Shown here one piece after another: positions 32,585 through 40,066 of a DNA stretch of 64,000 nt. The position numbers were made by a program, and so were the translations under genes. Source of the stretch: Bradyrhizobium sp. Rc3b. Its GTDB lineage: Bacteria; Pseudomonadota; Alphaproteobacteria; Rhizobiales; Xanthobacteraceae. Position 1 is the stretch's first letter. Every line of letters starts with the position of its first letter. Below the pieces are notes generated by a model. The model saw nothing but the letters and a program-made list of their open reading frames with translations, made no database searches and was not told the origin of the DNA. The DNA is taken from positions 124,001 through 188,000 of the forward strand of contig NZ_FOUS01000010.1 in the NCBI RefSeq assembly GCF_900114915.1, read 5' to 3'.

Positions 32585-34378
32585 CTAGGCAGCGCGTCCC
32601 GTCGCACGCATATCGGCCCCGCGTCGCAAAGCCGCACACTCAGCCTCGAACTTCCGCGAGCCCAATTCGCCAGCCACGAGCTGCGCCGCATGAATTTCCG
32701 CCGAGGCGCCTCGAACGTCATCATGCGCCAATTGCAGCTTCGCGATCCGCAGCCTCAACCCGACGGCCTGCACTCGTCCGTCGATGCTCGACCACAATTG
32801 CCGGGCCAGATGCAGATGTCGCAGCGCTGCCTCATAGTCGTCGCGCGCATGCGCGAGGACCGACTGCGCTTCGTTCGTCAATGCGCGGATCGACGGCATC
32901 GGCCACCGGTCCGGACTTCCGGAGAGCTCCTCGATCAGTTCAAGCGCCTGCTCACGACGGCCCGTGTACGCGGCCGCGAGTGCCAGATGTGCGAACAGGA
33001 TCCCACGCCGCTGCAGGGTCCACCAGGACTTTCCGATCAGACTGCGCTCGAGGCTGGCGTAAGCCGCCTCCGCTTCGCCTCGCTCCAGCAACAGCATGGC
33101 GCGACCGGGTTCCGGGCACCAGCCGAGCGCGTAGGCCTTTTCATAGGCTTCGAGCGCGTCGTCTTCATTGCCGATCGCTGCGTAAACGTCGCCAAGCACG
33201 CGATTGGCATCGCCGATCGCCCAAGGCGCGTCACCGGTAAGCCGTGCCAACGAGTCCTGAATTCGGAGCAAAGCTTCGCCGAGCGAGCCCCTGACACCGA
33301 GAACTTCTGACCGATGAAGCTGGCAGGAGCCGGACAATTCCATCCCGCTCTCGGTGCAATATTTCTGATAACCCAGCGTCCACTGGTCGGCCCTGGCCCA
33401 ATCTCCGAACATCCGCGCCGCCCACAGAATGTTGCAGTAGAGGATGCCTCCGACGATCGGATCGATATCGCCGCTGGAGAGCGCCATCGCAGCGGCGAGG
33501 TCCTGATCCGCTAGGCCAGCGCGTGTATCGCCCAGACACAGCCGGTAGAACCCGCGATAAGCAAGACTCAGCGCCTCGATGCCAACAGCGTTCTTGTGCC
33601 GGACCATGCTGTACGCGATATCGGCAAGCGAAAGCGCCTGTTCAGGCTCGCCGTCGAACGCGGCGACCTTCGACTTCATCCAGAGAATGAGCGCAGTCGT
33701 GGCGGGATCCTCGACTTCGGAGGCCCAGTCCTCCGCCTGTGCCAGCCAGCCCTTGGCAATCGCCGCCTGGCCGCGCTCGAAGTGCAAGCCGGCGAGTGTG
33801 ACGGCATCGATGACGGCCAGCGGCACGTTGCTCGCCTTGGTATGGGCAGCAACCGCACGAGCCAAAAGAGGCAGGGCCGCATCGGCCTTGCCGGTGCACT
33901 GCAAGGCCAGCGCCCATCGGTGCAAGTCGGCGCCATCGAGCGGTCCGACGGTATCGGCCGCCTCGAACAACGCTGCGGCTTCGTCCCAGGCTTGCACGTC
34001 AGCGGCGCGCTGAGCTTGCGCCCGCACGTCCGGAACTTGCCCGCCCGTCGTCTGGGGAGCGGCGAGCTGCATCTCCGATACGCCGTCGATGCAGAAACGA
34101 TATCCCCTGCCCGGCATGTTCCGGATGGCACTATCCATGCCACCCTTGCGCAGCACGCCACGCAGCATGCTCACCGCCCGCTGCAACGAATTGTCGGTGA
34201 CGGTTACATCAGGCCAGAGGGTATCGAGCAGTTCTTCCTTGGTGACGACCCGATCCCGGTTGCGCGTCAGGTAGACCAGCAGATCGAACACACGTGGTTG
34301 CAACGCGACTTCCCGCTGCGCGTGGATGAGCGCACGGCCCTCTTCATCGAGCTCGAAGGGTCCAAACCTGAGGGTCAT
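32585..34378 (-). CDS. CadC-like winged-helix regulator with TPR-type repeats
   Basis: A 597-residue protein. The N-terminal OmpR/PhoB-type winged helix (about 1-95) is complete: LRFGPFELDEEGRALI, LQPRVFDLLVYLTRNRDRVVTKEELLDTLWPDVTVTDNSLQRAVSMLRGVL, then IRNMPGRGYRF. The remaining 500 residues are alpha-helical repeats of TPR character (for example DANRVLGDVYAAIGNEDDALEAYEKAYALG). There is no transmembrane helix or ATPase domain, so it is soluble and differs from CadC itself. ATG 34378 (MTLRFG) is used. It is divergent from the DUF4242 gene, which is a plausible target. Confidence 0.85.
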   Translation of the reverse strand: MTLRFGPFELDEEGRALIHAQREVALQPRVFDLLVYLTRNRDRVVTKEELLDTLWPDVTVTDNSLQRAVSMLRGVLRKGGMDSAIRNMPGRGYRFCIDGVSEMQLAAPQTTGGQVPDVRAQAQRAADVQAWDEAAALFEAADTVGPLDGADLHRWALALQCTGKADAALPLLARAVAAHTKASNVPLAVIDAVTLAGLHFERGQAAIAKGWLAQAEDWASEVEDPATTALILWMKSKVAAFDGEPEQALSLADIAYSMVRHKNAVGIEALSLAYRGFYRLCLGDTRAGLADQDLAAAMALSSGDIDPIVGGILYCNILWAARMFGDWARADQWTLGYQKYCTESGMELSGSCQLHRSEVLGVRGSLGEALLRIQDSLARLTGDAPWAIGDANRVLGDVYAAIGNEDDALEAYEKAYALGWCPEPGRAMLLLERGEAEAAYASLERSLIGKSWWTLQRRGILFAHLALAAAYTGRREQALELIEELSGSPDRWPMPSIRALTNEAQSVLAHARDDYEAALRHLHLARQLWSSIDGRVQAVGLRLRIAKLQLAHDDVRGASAEIHAAQLVAGELGSRKFEAECAALRRGADMRATGRAA

Positions 34379-34529
34379 ATCGTTAAGTCCAGGCAATGCG
34401 GAAAAGGTTCAGACAAGGATCAGGCAATGATCAGCCCGCGGTAAGGACGGTCAGCACCGGTCGCCCCTATAGCTCCTCACGGCCCGGGTCGCTTCCGACC
34501 GCCGGCAACAACCCCCGAGGAGATGTCTG

Positions 34530-34835
34530 ATGGAACTCTATGTCATCCGCCGCCCGAGCGCCTGGGCAAATTTGAGCGAACTGGAAGCCGCCGGCGCGAA
34601 GTCCGCTCGGATCGGCAACGAGCAGATGTCCGACCGCGTCCGTTGGATCCGCAGCTATGTGGTCCATGAGGCCGACGGCCGCATCGGTACCTTCTGCATC
34701 TATGAAGCGCGCGATGGGGAGTCGATCCGCGAGCATGCACGGCGCGTCGGCATGCCGGGCGAGGAGTTCTACAAGGTCGCCACGACAGTGGTCGTCCGCG
34801 GCGATCCCACACCGCAGACGGTCGCCGCCGAATAG
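34530..34835 (+). CDS. DUF4242 family protein (SCO4226-like nickel-binding fold)
   Basis: A 101-residue alpha/beta protein typical of DUF4242: MELYVIRRPSAWANLSELE at the start, and WIRSYVVHEADGRIGTFCIYEARDGESIREHARRVGMP in the second half. Members of this ferredoxin-like fold include a nickel-binding protein, but function is generally unknown. GGAGATGTCTG precedes the ATG. It lies opposite the CadC-like regulator and may be its target. Confidence 0.8.
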   Translation: MELYVIRRPSAWANLSELEAAGAKSARIGNEQMSDRVRWIRSYVVHEADGRIGTFCIYEARDGESIREHARRVGMPGEEFYKVATTVVVRGDPTPQTVAAE

Positions 34836-34888
34836 CAAATCAGCGCGGGCGCCGTCATCGACTCGGGATTCCATGAAAGGATAAGAAA

Positions 34889-35143
34889 ATGTCCGTTCAG
34901 TCTCAGGCGCCGCCCGCACCGAGCCCCTCGCAGCGATATCTCGCCGGCATCCTGTTGCGGCTTCGCCGGCTCATCAACCAGTCCGTCGCCAGCATGCTGG
35001 CGAACCGCGAGAAGGCCGCAATGCAGTTCGCGAAGGGTTGCGGCGGCACCACGGCCAGCGGTGATGGCACGGTTCGAGACACGCTTCATCATGAGAGGAT
35101 TTGCATTTCCAGCAACAGCTTCAATTCGAGGAAATTGTCATGA
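34889..35143 (+). CDS. Small hypothetical protein, coupled to next gene
   Basis: An 84-residue protein with an amphipathic N-terminal half (LAGILLRLRRLINQSVASML). AAAGGATAAGAAA before ATG 34889 is a good ribosome site. Its last codons overlap the next gene by 4 bases (ATGA at 35140-35143), a common arrangement for coupled genes. The C-terminal half crosses a degenerate palindromic repeat (GGTTCGAGACACGC), so the reading frame may have been extended by it. No family is recognised. Confidence 0.4.
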   Translation: MSVQSQAPPAPSPSQRYLAGILLRLRRLINQSVASMLANREKAAMQFAKGCGGTTASGDGTVRDTLHHERICISSNSFNSRKLS

Positions 35144-35412
35144 GTTCTTTCATCCAATCCGACGCTTCCGAAGCCAAGATCTCCTGTTTCAAGAATTTCA
35201 AATCCAGAATCGTCGCGGTGGCGATCGGGACGTTCGGGGCCGTCCTGATGTCGCTTGCTCTGGCTTCGGCTGCAACGACGTTCGGCGACCATCGCACCGA
35301 AGGCGTGAGCGGCGGCGCAGTGGTCCAGAAAAGCCCTGGCAAGTGCGCAAGGGCGCGACGGTTCCGACAGCCTTTTCAACCTGACGAAGGCGGCGGTGAC
35401 ACCGCCCGCTGA
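35140..35412 (+). CDS. Small hypothetical membrane protein
   Basis: A 90-residue protein with one hydrophobic helix (about 26-47, IVAVAIGTFGAVLMSLALASA) and a basic, proline-poor tail. GAGGA lies 7 bases before the ATG, and the start overlaps the preceding stop (ATGA). It could be a membrane-anchored or secreted microprotein; no family is recognised. It ends 42 bases before mddA and may share its transcript. Confidence 0.4.
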   Translation: MSSFIQSDASEAKISCFKNFKSRIVAVAIGTFGAVLMSLALASAATTFGDHRTEGVSGGAVVQKSPGKCARARRFRQPFQPDEGGGDTAR

Positions 35413-35454
35413 AACAGCCGTTCAAGCCCTCACCACTGAACTGGAAACTCCATC

Positions 35455-36228
35455 ATGTCCATCACCATGCAAAACGGACCTACTCAGACCGCAAGCTCGC
35501 TCTTGGCACGAAGCTTCGTGCTCAGCTATGGCCTCCTTGCCTATCTCATCTTCTTCGGGACCTTTCTCTACGCCGTCGGCTTCATTTCGCAATTCATCAT
35601 GCCCAAGACGATCGACAGCGGCGTGGCGGGTTCGACCGCACAGGCCCTCTTGATTGATCTCGCGCTGATGTCCCTGTTTGCCGTCCAGCACAGCGGCATG
35701 GCTCGCCAGGGCTTCAAGAAGCTGTTCGCCGCCTTCGCCTCACCCGCGCTCGAGCGCAGCACCTATGTGCTGCTGGCAAGCCTGAGCCTGATCCGGCTGT
35801 TCTGGCAATGGCGTCCCATCACCGCCGCGGTTTGGGAGATAGAGACGCCGATGGCAGCCTACGCCGCGGTCGCCGGCAGCTTCGCCGGCTGGCTCATCGT
35901 GCTGTACAGCACGTTTCTGATCAGCCATTTCGAATTGTTCGGACTGACGCAAGTCGTCAGCCACTTTGCGGGGCGGCTCGCCGAGCCGATGAAGTTCAGG
36001 ACGCCGGGCCTCTACCGCCTGATCCGGCATCCTATCTATCTCGGCTTCATTATCGCGTTCTGGTCGACGCCTACCATGACGCTCGGGCACATGCTGTTCG
36101 CGATGGTGACGACGGCCTACATCTTCGTCGGCATCTGGTTGGAGGAGCGCGACCTGATCACTCTTTTCGGAGATCAGTACCGACACTACAGGGAGAAGGT
36201 GGCGATGTTGATCCCGGGCCTGTTCTGA
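35455..36228 (+). CDS. mddA: Methanethiol S-methyltransferase
   Basis: A 257-residue membrane enzyme of the NnrU/isoprenylcysteine-methyltransferase-like family. It has about six hydrophobic segments and the conserved SAM-site region RHPIYLGFIIAFWSTPTMTLGHMLFA (about 191-216), followed by EERDLITLFGDQYRHYREKV. This pattern fits MddA, which methylates methanethiol to dimethyl sulfide; MddA activity has been reported in Bradyrhizobium. The methanethiol source (methionine gamma-lyase) is not in the window, but an MdeB-like enzyme lies at 40067. Confidence 0.85.
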   Translation: MSITMQNGPTQTASSLLARSFVLSYGLLAYLIFFGTFLYAVGFISQFIMPKTIDSGVAGSTAQALLIDLALMSLFAVQHSGMARQGFKKLFAAFASPALERSTYVLLASLSLIRLFWQWRPITAAVWEIETPMAAYAAVAGSFAGWLIVLYSTFLISHFELFGLTQVVSHFAGRLAEPMKFRTPGLYRLIRHPIYLGFIIAFWSTPTMTLGHMLFAMVTTAYIFVGIWLEERDLITLFGDQYRHYREKVAMLIPGLF

Positions 36229-36247
36229 TCCGGCGAACCTACGATTT

Positions 36248-36274
36248 GAGCGGCCAAGCAGAACTCGGCCGCTC
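36248..36274. other. Hairpin between convergent genes
   Basis: GAGCGGCC (36248-36255) and GGCCGCTC (36267-36274) form an 8-bp stem with an 11-base loop between the ends of mddA and the uronate-dehydrogenase-like gene. It has no T tract. It may act as a weak bidirectional transcription end. Confidence 0.35.
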
Positions 36275-36295
36275 TCACGATGTCGAGCGCGCTCC

Positions 36296-37120
36296 CTAGC
36301 GCTTCTTCCAGTCGATGATCCGGTCCGGATCCGCATCGAACTCCATGCTGCAGAACGTGCCGCCCTGGAAATAATCGCCGACCGGATCCGGCTTCAGCTT
36401 GGCCTGCTCGGCCATCGCGTGCTCGCGGAAATCCTCGGCGCGCCCCGTGGGGCGGTAGCCGAATTCGTAGGCGCGGCTGTTGTCCCACCAGGCGCGCTCG
36501 TTGAGGGATGCACCGTAGAAGATTTCGAAATGGATGTCGGGATGCTCGAGCCCGATGCGGCAGAGCTGCACGAGGTCGTCGGGCTTGAGCCAGATCGAGA
36601 GCCGGCGCTGATCGAGCGGCATGTCGCCGAAATTGCCGATGCGCAGGCACGTCACCTTCAGCCCGTGCTTGTCGGCATAGAGCGCGCCGACGGCTTCGCC
36701 GAACACCTTGCTGACGCCATAGCGACCGTCTGGGCGCGGGGTCACGTCGGTGCCGATCTTGTGGTGGCGCGGATAGAAGCCGACGGCGTGGTTCGACGAG
36801 GCGAACACCACGCGCTTGACGCCCTTGCGGTAGGCCGCCTCGAACAGATTATAGCCGCCGATGATGTTGGCCTGGAGGATCTGATCCCAGTTACCTTCGA
36901 CCGAATAGCCGCCGAAATGAATGATGCCGTCGACGCCCTCGCAGATCGCCTCGCACTGCGCGAGATCGGCGAGGTCCGCTGCCTTGAACTTCTCGTTCGC
37001 GCCGAGATCGGCCGGCGGCTTGATGTCGGACAGCAGGAGATCCGAATAGATCGGCGGCAGCAGTCTTCGCAGGCTCGTGCCGATTCCGCCCGAAGCTCCC
37101 GTCATCAAAATACGCGGCAT
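36296..37120 (-). CDS. NAD(P)-dependent SDR epimerase/dehydratase, uronate dehydrogenase-like
   Basis: A 274-residue extended-SDR protein. The nucleotide motif MTGASGGIGTSLRRLL is near residue 5, and IIHFGGYSVEGNWDQILQANIIGGYNLFEAA is characteristic of uronate dehydrogenases. The catalytic YGVSK follows (Tyr/Lys, about 134-138). Such enzymes oxidise glucuronate or galacturonate to aldarolactones. A lactonase-like SMP-30 gene is divergent 89 bases away, which fits lactone hydrolysis in the next step. ATG 37120 was chosen. Confidence 0.82.
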   Translation of the reverse strand: MPRILMTGASGGIGTSLRRLLPPIYSDLLLSDIKPPADLGANEKFKAADLADLAQCEAICEGVDGIIHFGGYSVEGNWDQILQANIIGGYNLFEAAYRKGVKRVVFASSNHAVGFYPRHHKIGTDVTPRPDGRYGVSKVFGEAVGALYADKHGLKVTCLRIGNFGDMPLDQRRLSIWLKPDDLVQLCRIGLEHPDIHFEIFYGASLNERAWWDNSRAYEFGYRPTGRAEDFREHAMAEQAKLKPDPVGDYFQGGTFCSMEFDADPDRIIDWKKR

Positions 37121-37209
37121 GTCTTCCCTCGCCGTTGGTGACCGATTTGCGGTCACGTGTCTCTAATGATAGCAGCATTGTCCAGAGGGAACGAAACGAG
37201 AGAACCGAC

Positions 37210-38187
37210 ATGAATGAGGCATCGTCCCACACCCAGGAGCGGCCAGGCTGGCGGCCGGCGACGTATTACCCCGACCCGGCCATTCGTGCACTCGATCCCC
37301 GTTTCGAAAAATACTGGCTGAAATTGTCCGCAGTGGAGCGGCTGGCGACCGGCCTGCGCTGGGCCGAGGGTCCCGTGTGGTTCGGCGACGGGCGCTATCT
37401 CTTGTGCAGCGACATCCCGAACCAGCGCATCGTCAAATGGGAGGAGGAGACCGGCGCGGTCTCCGTGTTCCGCAAGCCCTCGAACTTCGCCAACGGCAAC
37501 ACGCGCGACCGGCAGGGCCGGCTCGTCACCTGCGAGCATGGCGGGCGGCGCGTGACGCGCACTGAGTATGACGGCAGCGTCGCCGTGCTGATGGATCAAT
37601 TCAACGGCAAGCGGTTGAACTCGCCGAACGATGTCGTTGTTAAATCGGACGGCTCGATCTGGTTCACCGATCCGACCTTCGGCCTGCTCGGCAATTACGA
37701 GGGCTACAAGGCCGAGCCCGAGATCGAGCCGAATGTCTACCGGCTCGATCCCGAGACGCGCAAGGCGACCATTGTCGCCGAGGGGGTGCTCGGGCCGAAC
37801 GGGCTGTGCTTCTCGCCGGATGAAAAGATCCTCTATGTCGTGGAATCCCGCGGCGTGCCAAACCGAAAAATCCTCGCCTATGACGTCTCGGCTGACGGCA
37901 CCGAGATTTCCAACAAGCGCGTCCACATCGATGCAGGTCCTGGCACGCCGGACGGCATGCGCTGCGACATCGACGGCAATCTCTGGTGCGGCTGGGGCAT
38001 GGGAGATCCCGAGCTCGACGGCGTCGTGGTGTTCGCGCCCGACGGCGTCATGATCGGCCGCATTGCCCTGCCCGAGCGCTGCGCGAACGTCTGCTTCGGC
38101 GGCGTCAAGCGCAACCGCCTGTTCATGGCAGCGAGCCAGTCGATCTACGCGCTGTATGTGAACACGCAGGGGGCGATGGGGGGATAG
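37210..38187 (+). CDS. SMP-30/gluconolactonase family protein
   Basis: A 325-residue six-bladed beta-propeller lactonase. Metal-site segments are GLRWAEGPVWF (Glu), LNSPNDVVVKSDGSIWFTDPTFG (Asn, Asp), and GPGTPDGMRCDIDGNLWCGWG (Asp). These give the Glu/Asn/Asp set of SMP-30 lactonases. With the divergent uronate-dehydrogenase-like gene it suggests oxidation of a uronic acid to a lactone and then hydrolysis to an aldarate. ATG 37210 was chosen. Confidence 0.88.
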   Translation: MNEASSHTQERPGWRPATYYPDPAIRALDPRFEKYWLKLSAVERLATGLRWAEGPVWFGDGRYLLCSDIPNQRIVKWEEETGAVSVFRKPSNFANGNTRDRQGRLVTCEHGGRRVTRTEYDGSVAVLMDQFNGKRLNSPNDVVVKSDGSIWFTDPTFGLLGNYEGYKAEPEIEPNVYRLDPETRKATIVAEGVLGPNGLCFSPDEKILYVVESRGVPNRKILAYDVSADGTEISNKRVHIDAGPGTPDGMRCDIDGNLWCGWGMGDPELDGVVVFAPDGVMIGRIALPERCANVCFGGVKRNRLFMAASQSIYALYVNTQGAMGG

Positions 38188-38208
38188 GCGCTCCACAAAT
38201 GACGGTCT

Positions 38209-38301
38209 CGTAGGGTGGGCAAAGGAGCGTAAGCGACGTGCCCACCACCGCGCCGTCGCGGGCGCGAAGACGTGGGCACGCTTCGCTTTGCCCACCCTAC
38301 G
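38209..38301. repeat. Extragenic palindromic repeat (GTAGGGTGGGCAAAG family, copy 2)
   Basis: It begins CGTAGGGTGGGCAAAGGAGCG and ends GCTTTGCCCACCCTACGG with a variable centre. It lies between the SMP-30 gene and the terminator of the aldehyde dehydrogenase gene. Confidence 0.75.
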
Positions 38302-38330
38302 GCACCTCGCCTTCGCGACACGCCGCCCAA

Positions 38331-38363
38331 AACAAAAACGCCGGAGCGGTTGCCCGCTCCGGC
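38331..38363 (-). terminator. Rho-independent terminator of the aldehyde dehydrogenase gene
   Basis: GCCGGAGCGG (38340-38349) and CCGCTCCGGC (38354-38363) form a perfect 10-bp stem with a 4-base loop. On the minus strand it is followed by GTTTTTGTTTT. It lies 23 bases after the aldehyde dehydrogenase stop, so it is a convincing terminator. Confidence 0.85.
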
Positions 38364-38386
38364 GTCATTCGTTCACGCGCTAAAAC

Positions 38387-39817
38387 TTACGCCGCGTTGA
38401 AACCGGCGACGGCCTTCACTTCGAGGAAGTCCTCGAGGCCGTACTTGCCCCACTCGCGTCCGTTGCCCGACTGCTTGTAGCCGCCGAACGGCGCGGTGCG
38501 GTCGTTGGGCACGCCCTGGAGGTTGACGTTGCCGGCGCGGATCTGGCGGCCGACGCGCTTGGCGTCTTCGACCGAGGCACCCGTGACGTAGCCGGCAAGG
38601 CCATACGGCGTGTCGTTGGCGATCTGCACGGCTTCGGCTTCGTCCTTGGCGCCGATGATGGTCAGCACCGGCCCGAAGATTTCTTCGCGAGCGATCGTCA
38701 TGTCAGGAGTGACGTCGGCGAAGATGGTGGGGCGGACATAGAAGCCCTTGTTGACGCCTTCGGGCAAGCCCGGGCCGCCGGCGACGAGCGTTGCGCCCTC
38801 GTCGATGCCCTTCTTGATCAGGCCCTGGATCTTGTCCCACTGGCCGCGGTTGACGACGGGGCCGATGGTGGTGCCTTCAGCGCGGGGATCGCCGGCCTTG
38901 GTCTTGTCGGCGACGGCCTTCGCGATCGCGGCGACGTCCTTCATCTTGGACAGCGGCACGATCATGCGCGAGGGCGCGTTGCAGGACTGGCCGGAGTTGT
39001 TGAACATGTGCATCACGCCGCCGGTCACCGCCTTCATGAGGTCGGCGCCTTCGAGGATGACGTTCGGCGACTTGCCGCCGAGCTCCTGGCTGACGCGCTT
39101 CACGGTCGGCGCGGCGCGCTTGGCCACGTCGATGCCGGCGCGGGTCGAGCCGGTGAAGGAGATCATGTCGATATCGGGGTGCTCGCTCATGGCGGCGCCG
39201 ACCTCGGGGCCGAGGCCGTTGACGAGGTTGAACACGCCCTTGGGCACGCCAGCTTCATGGAGGATTTCCGCGAAGATCAGCGCCGAGGTCGGCGTGAACT
39301 CCGACGGCTTCAGGATCATGGTGCAGCCGGCGGCGAGCGCGGGCGCGACCTTGCAGGCGATCTGATTGAGCGGCCAGTTCCAGGGCGTGATCATGCCGAC
39401 CACACCGATCGGCTCGCGCAGCACCATGGCGGTGCCGACCGGCTCTTCGAAATGGTAGTTCTTGAGCACGTCGAGCGTGGTCATAAGATGGCCGAGGCCG
39501 GCACCGGCCTGGAGCTTCTCCGCCATCGGCAGCGGCGCGCCCATCTCGTCGGAGACGGCGGCGCCGATCTCCTTGAGGCGGCCCTTGTAGACCTCGATGA
39601 CCTTGGTGAGCAGCGCGACGCGCTCCTCGCGGCTGGTCTGGGAGAAGGTTGCGAAGGCGCGCTTGGCGGCGGCAACCGCCTTGTCCACGTCGGCCTTGGA
39701 GCCCAGCGCAACCTCGTACATCGCCTCTTCCGTCGCGGGATTGACCACGGCGGTGGACTTCTTGACGGCGGGATCGACCCAGGCGCCGTCGATGTAGAAT
39801 TGCATGCGATTGACCAT
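38387..39817 (-). CDS. NAD(P)-dependent aldehyde dehydrogenase
   Basis: A 476-residue aldehyde dehydrogenase. ITPWNWPLNQIACKVAPALAAGCTMILKPSE binds the nucleotide; the general-base glutamate is in SQELGGKSPNVI and the catalytic cysteine in NNSGQSCNAPSRM. Length is normal. The aldehyde is not predictable. It is monocistronic, with a good terminator. ATG 39817 follows GAAGAGG. Confidence 0.92.
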   Translation of the reverse strand: MVNRMQFYIDGAWVDPAVKKSTAVVNPATEEAMYEVALGSKADVDKAVAAAKRAFATFSQTSREERVALLTKVIEVYKGRLKEIGAAVSDEMGAPLPMAEKLQAGAGLGHLMTTLDVLKNYHFEEPVGTAMVLREPIGVVGMITPWNWPLNQIACKVAPALAAGCTMILKPSEFTPTSALIFAEILHEAGVPKGVFNLVNGLGPEVGAAMSEHPDIDMISFTGSTRAGIDVAKRAAPTVKRVSQELGGKSPNVILEGADLMKAVTGGVMHMFNNSGQSCNAPSRMIVPLSKMKDVAAIAKAVADKTKAGDPRAEGTTIGPVVNRGQWDKIQGLIKKGIDEGATLVAGGPGLPEGVNKGFYVRPTIFADVTPDMTIAREEIFGPVLTIIGAKDEAEAVQIANDTPYGLAGYVTGASVEDAKRVGRQIRAGNVNLQGVPNDRTAPFGGYKQSGNGREWGKYGLEDFLEVKAVAGFNAA

Positions 39818-39968
39818 CGTTAACCTCTTCTTGGGGGCATGTGGGGGCGTTTCGGCAGGCATCCTTGCACGAAAGCGCCGGCAATTGAACCCGCCATATG
39901 CGGGGCCAGCGTTGCGGCGGACGGAGGTTATATGAGCCGATGGCGGGAACGTGGCAAGGTTCTCTCAG

Positions 39969-40050
39969 CCGTCATTCCGGGGCGATGCGAAGCATCGAAC
40001 CCGGAATCTCGAGATTCCGGGTTCGGCTCTTCGAGCCGCCCCGGAATGAC
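39969..40050. repeat. Extragenic palindromic repeat (GTCATTCCGGGGC type)
   Basis: CCGTCATTCCGGGGCG and CGCCCCGGAATGAC bracket an inner perfect palindrome (GAACCCGGAATCTCG / AGATTCCGGGTTC). It fills much of the gap between the aldehyde dehydrogenase and E1-like genes. Confidence 0.7.
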
Positions 40051-40066
40051 ACCTCGATTACTTCCA

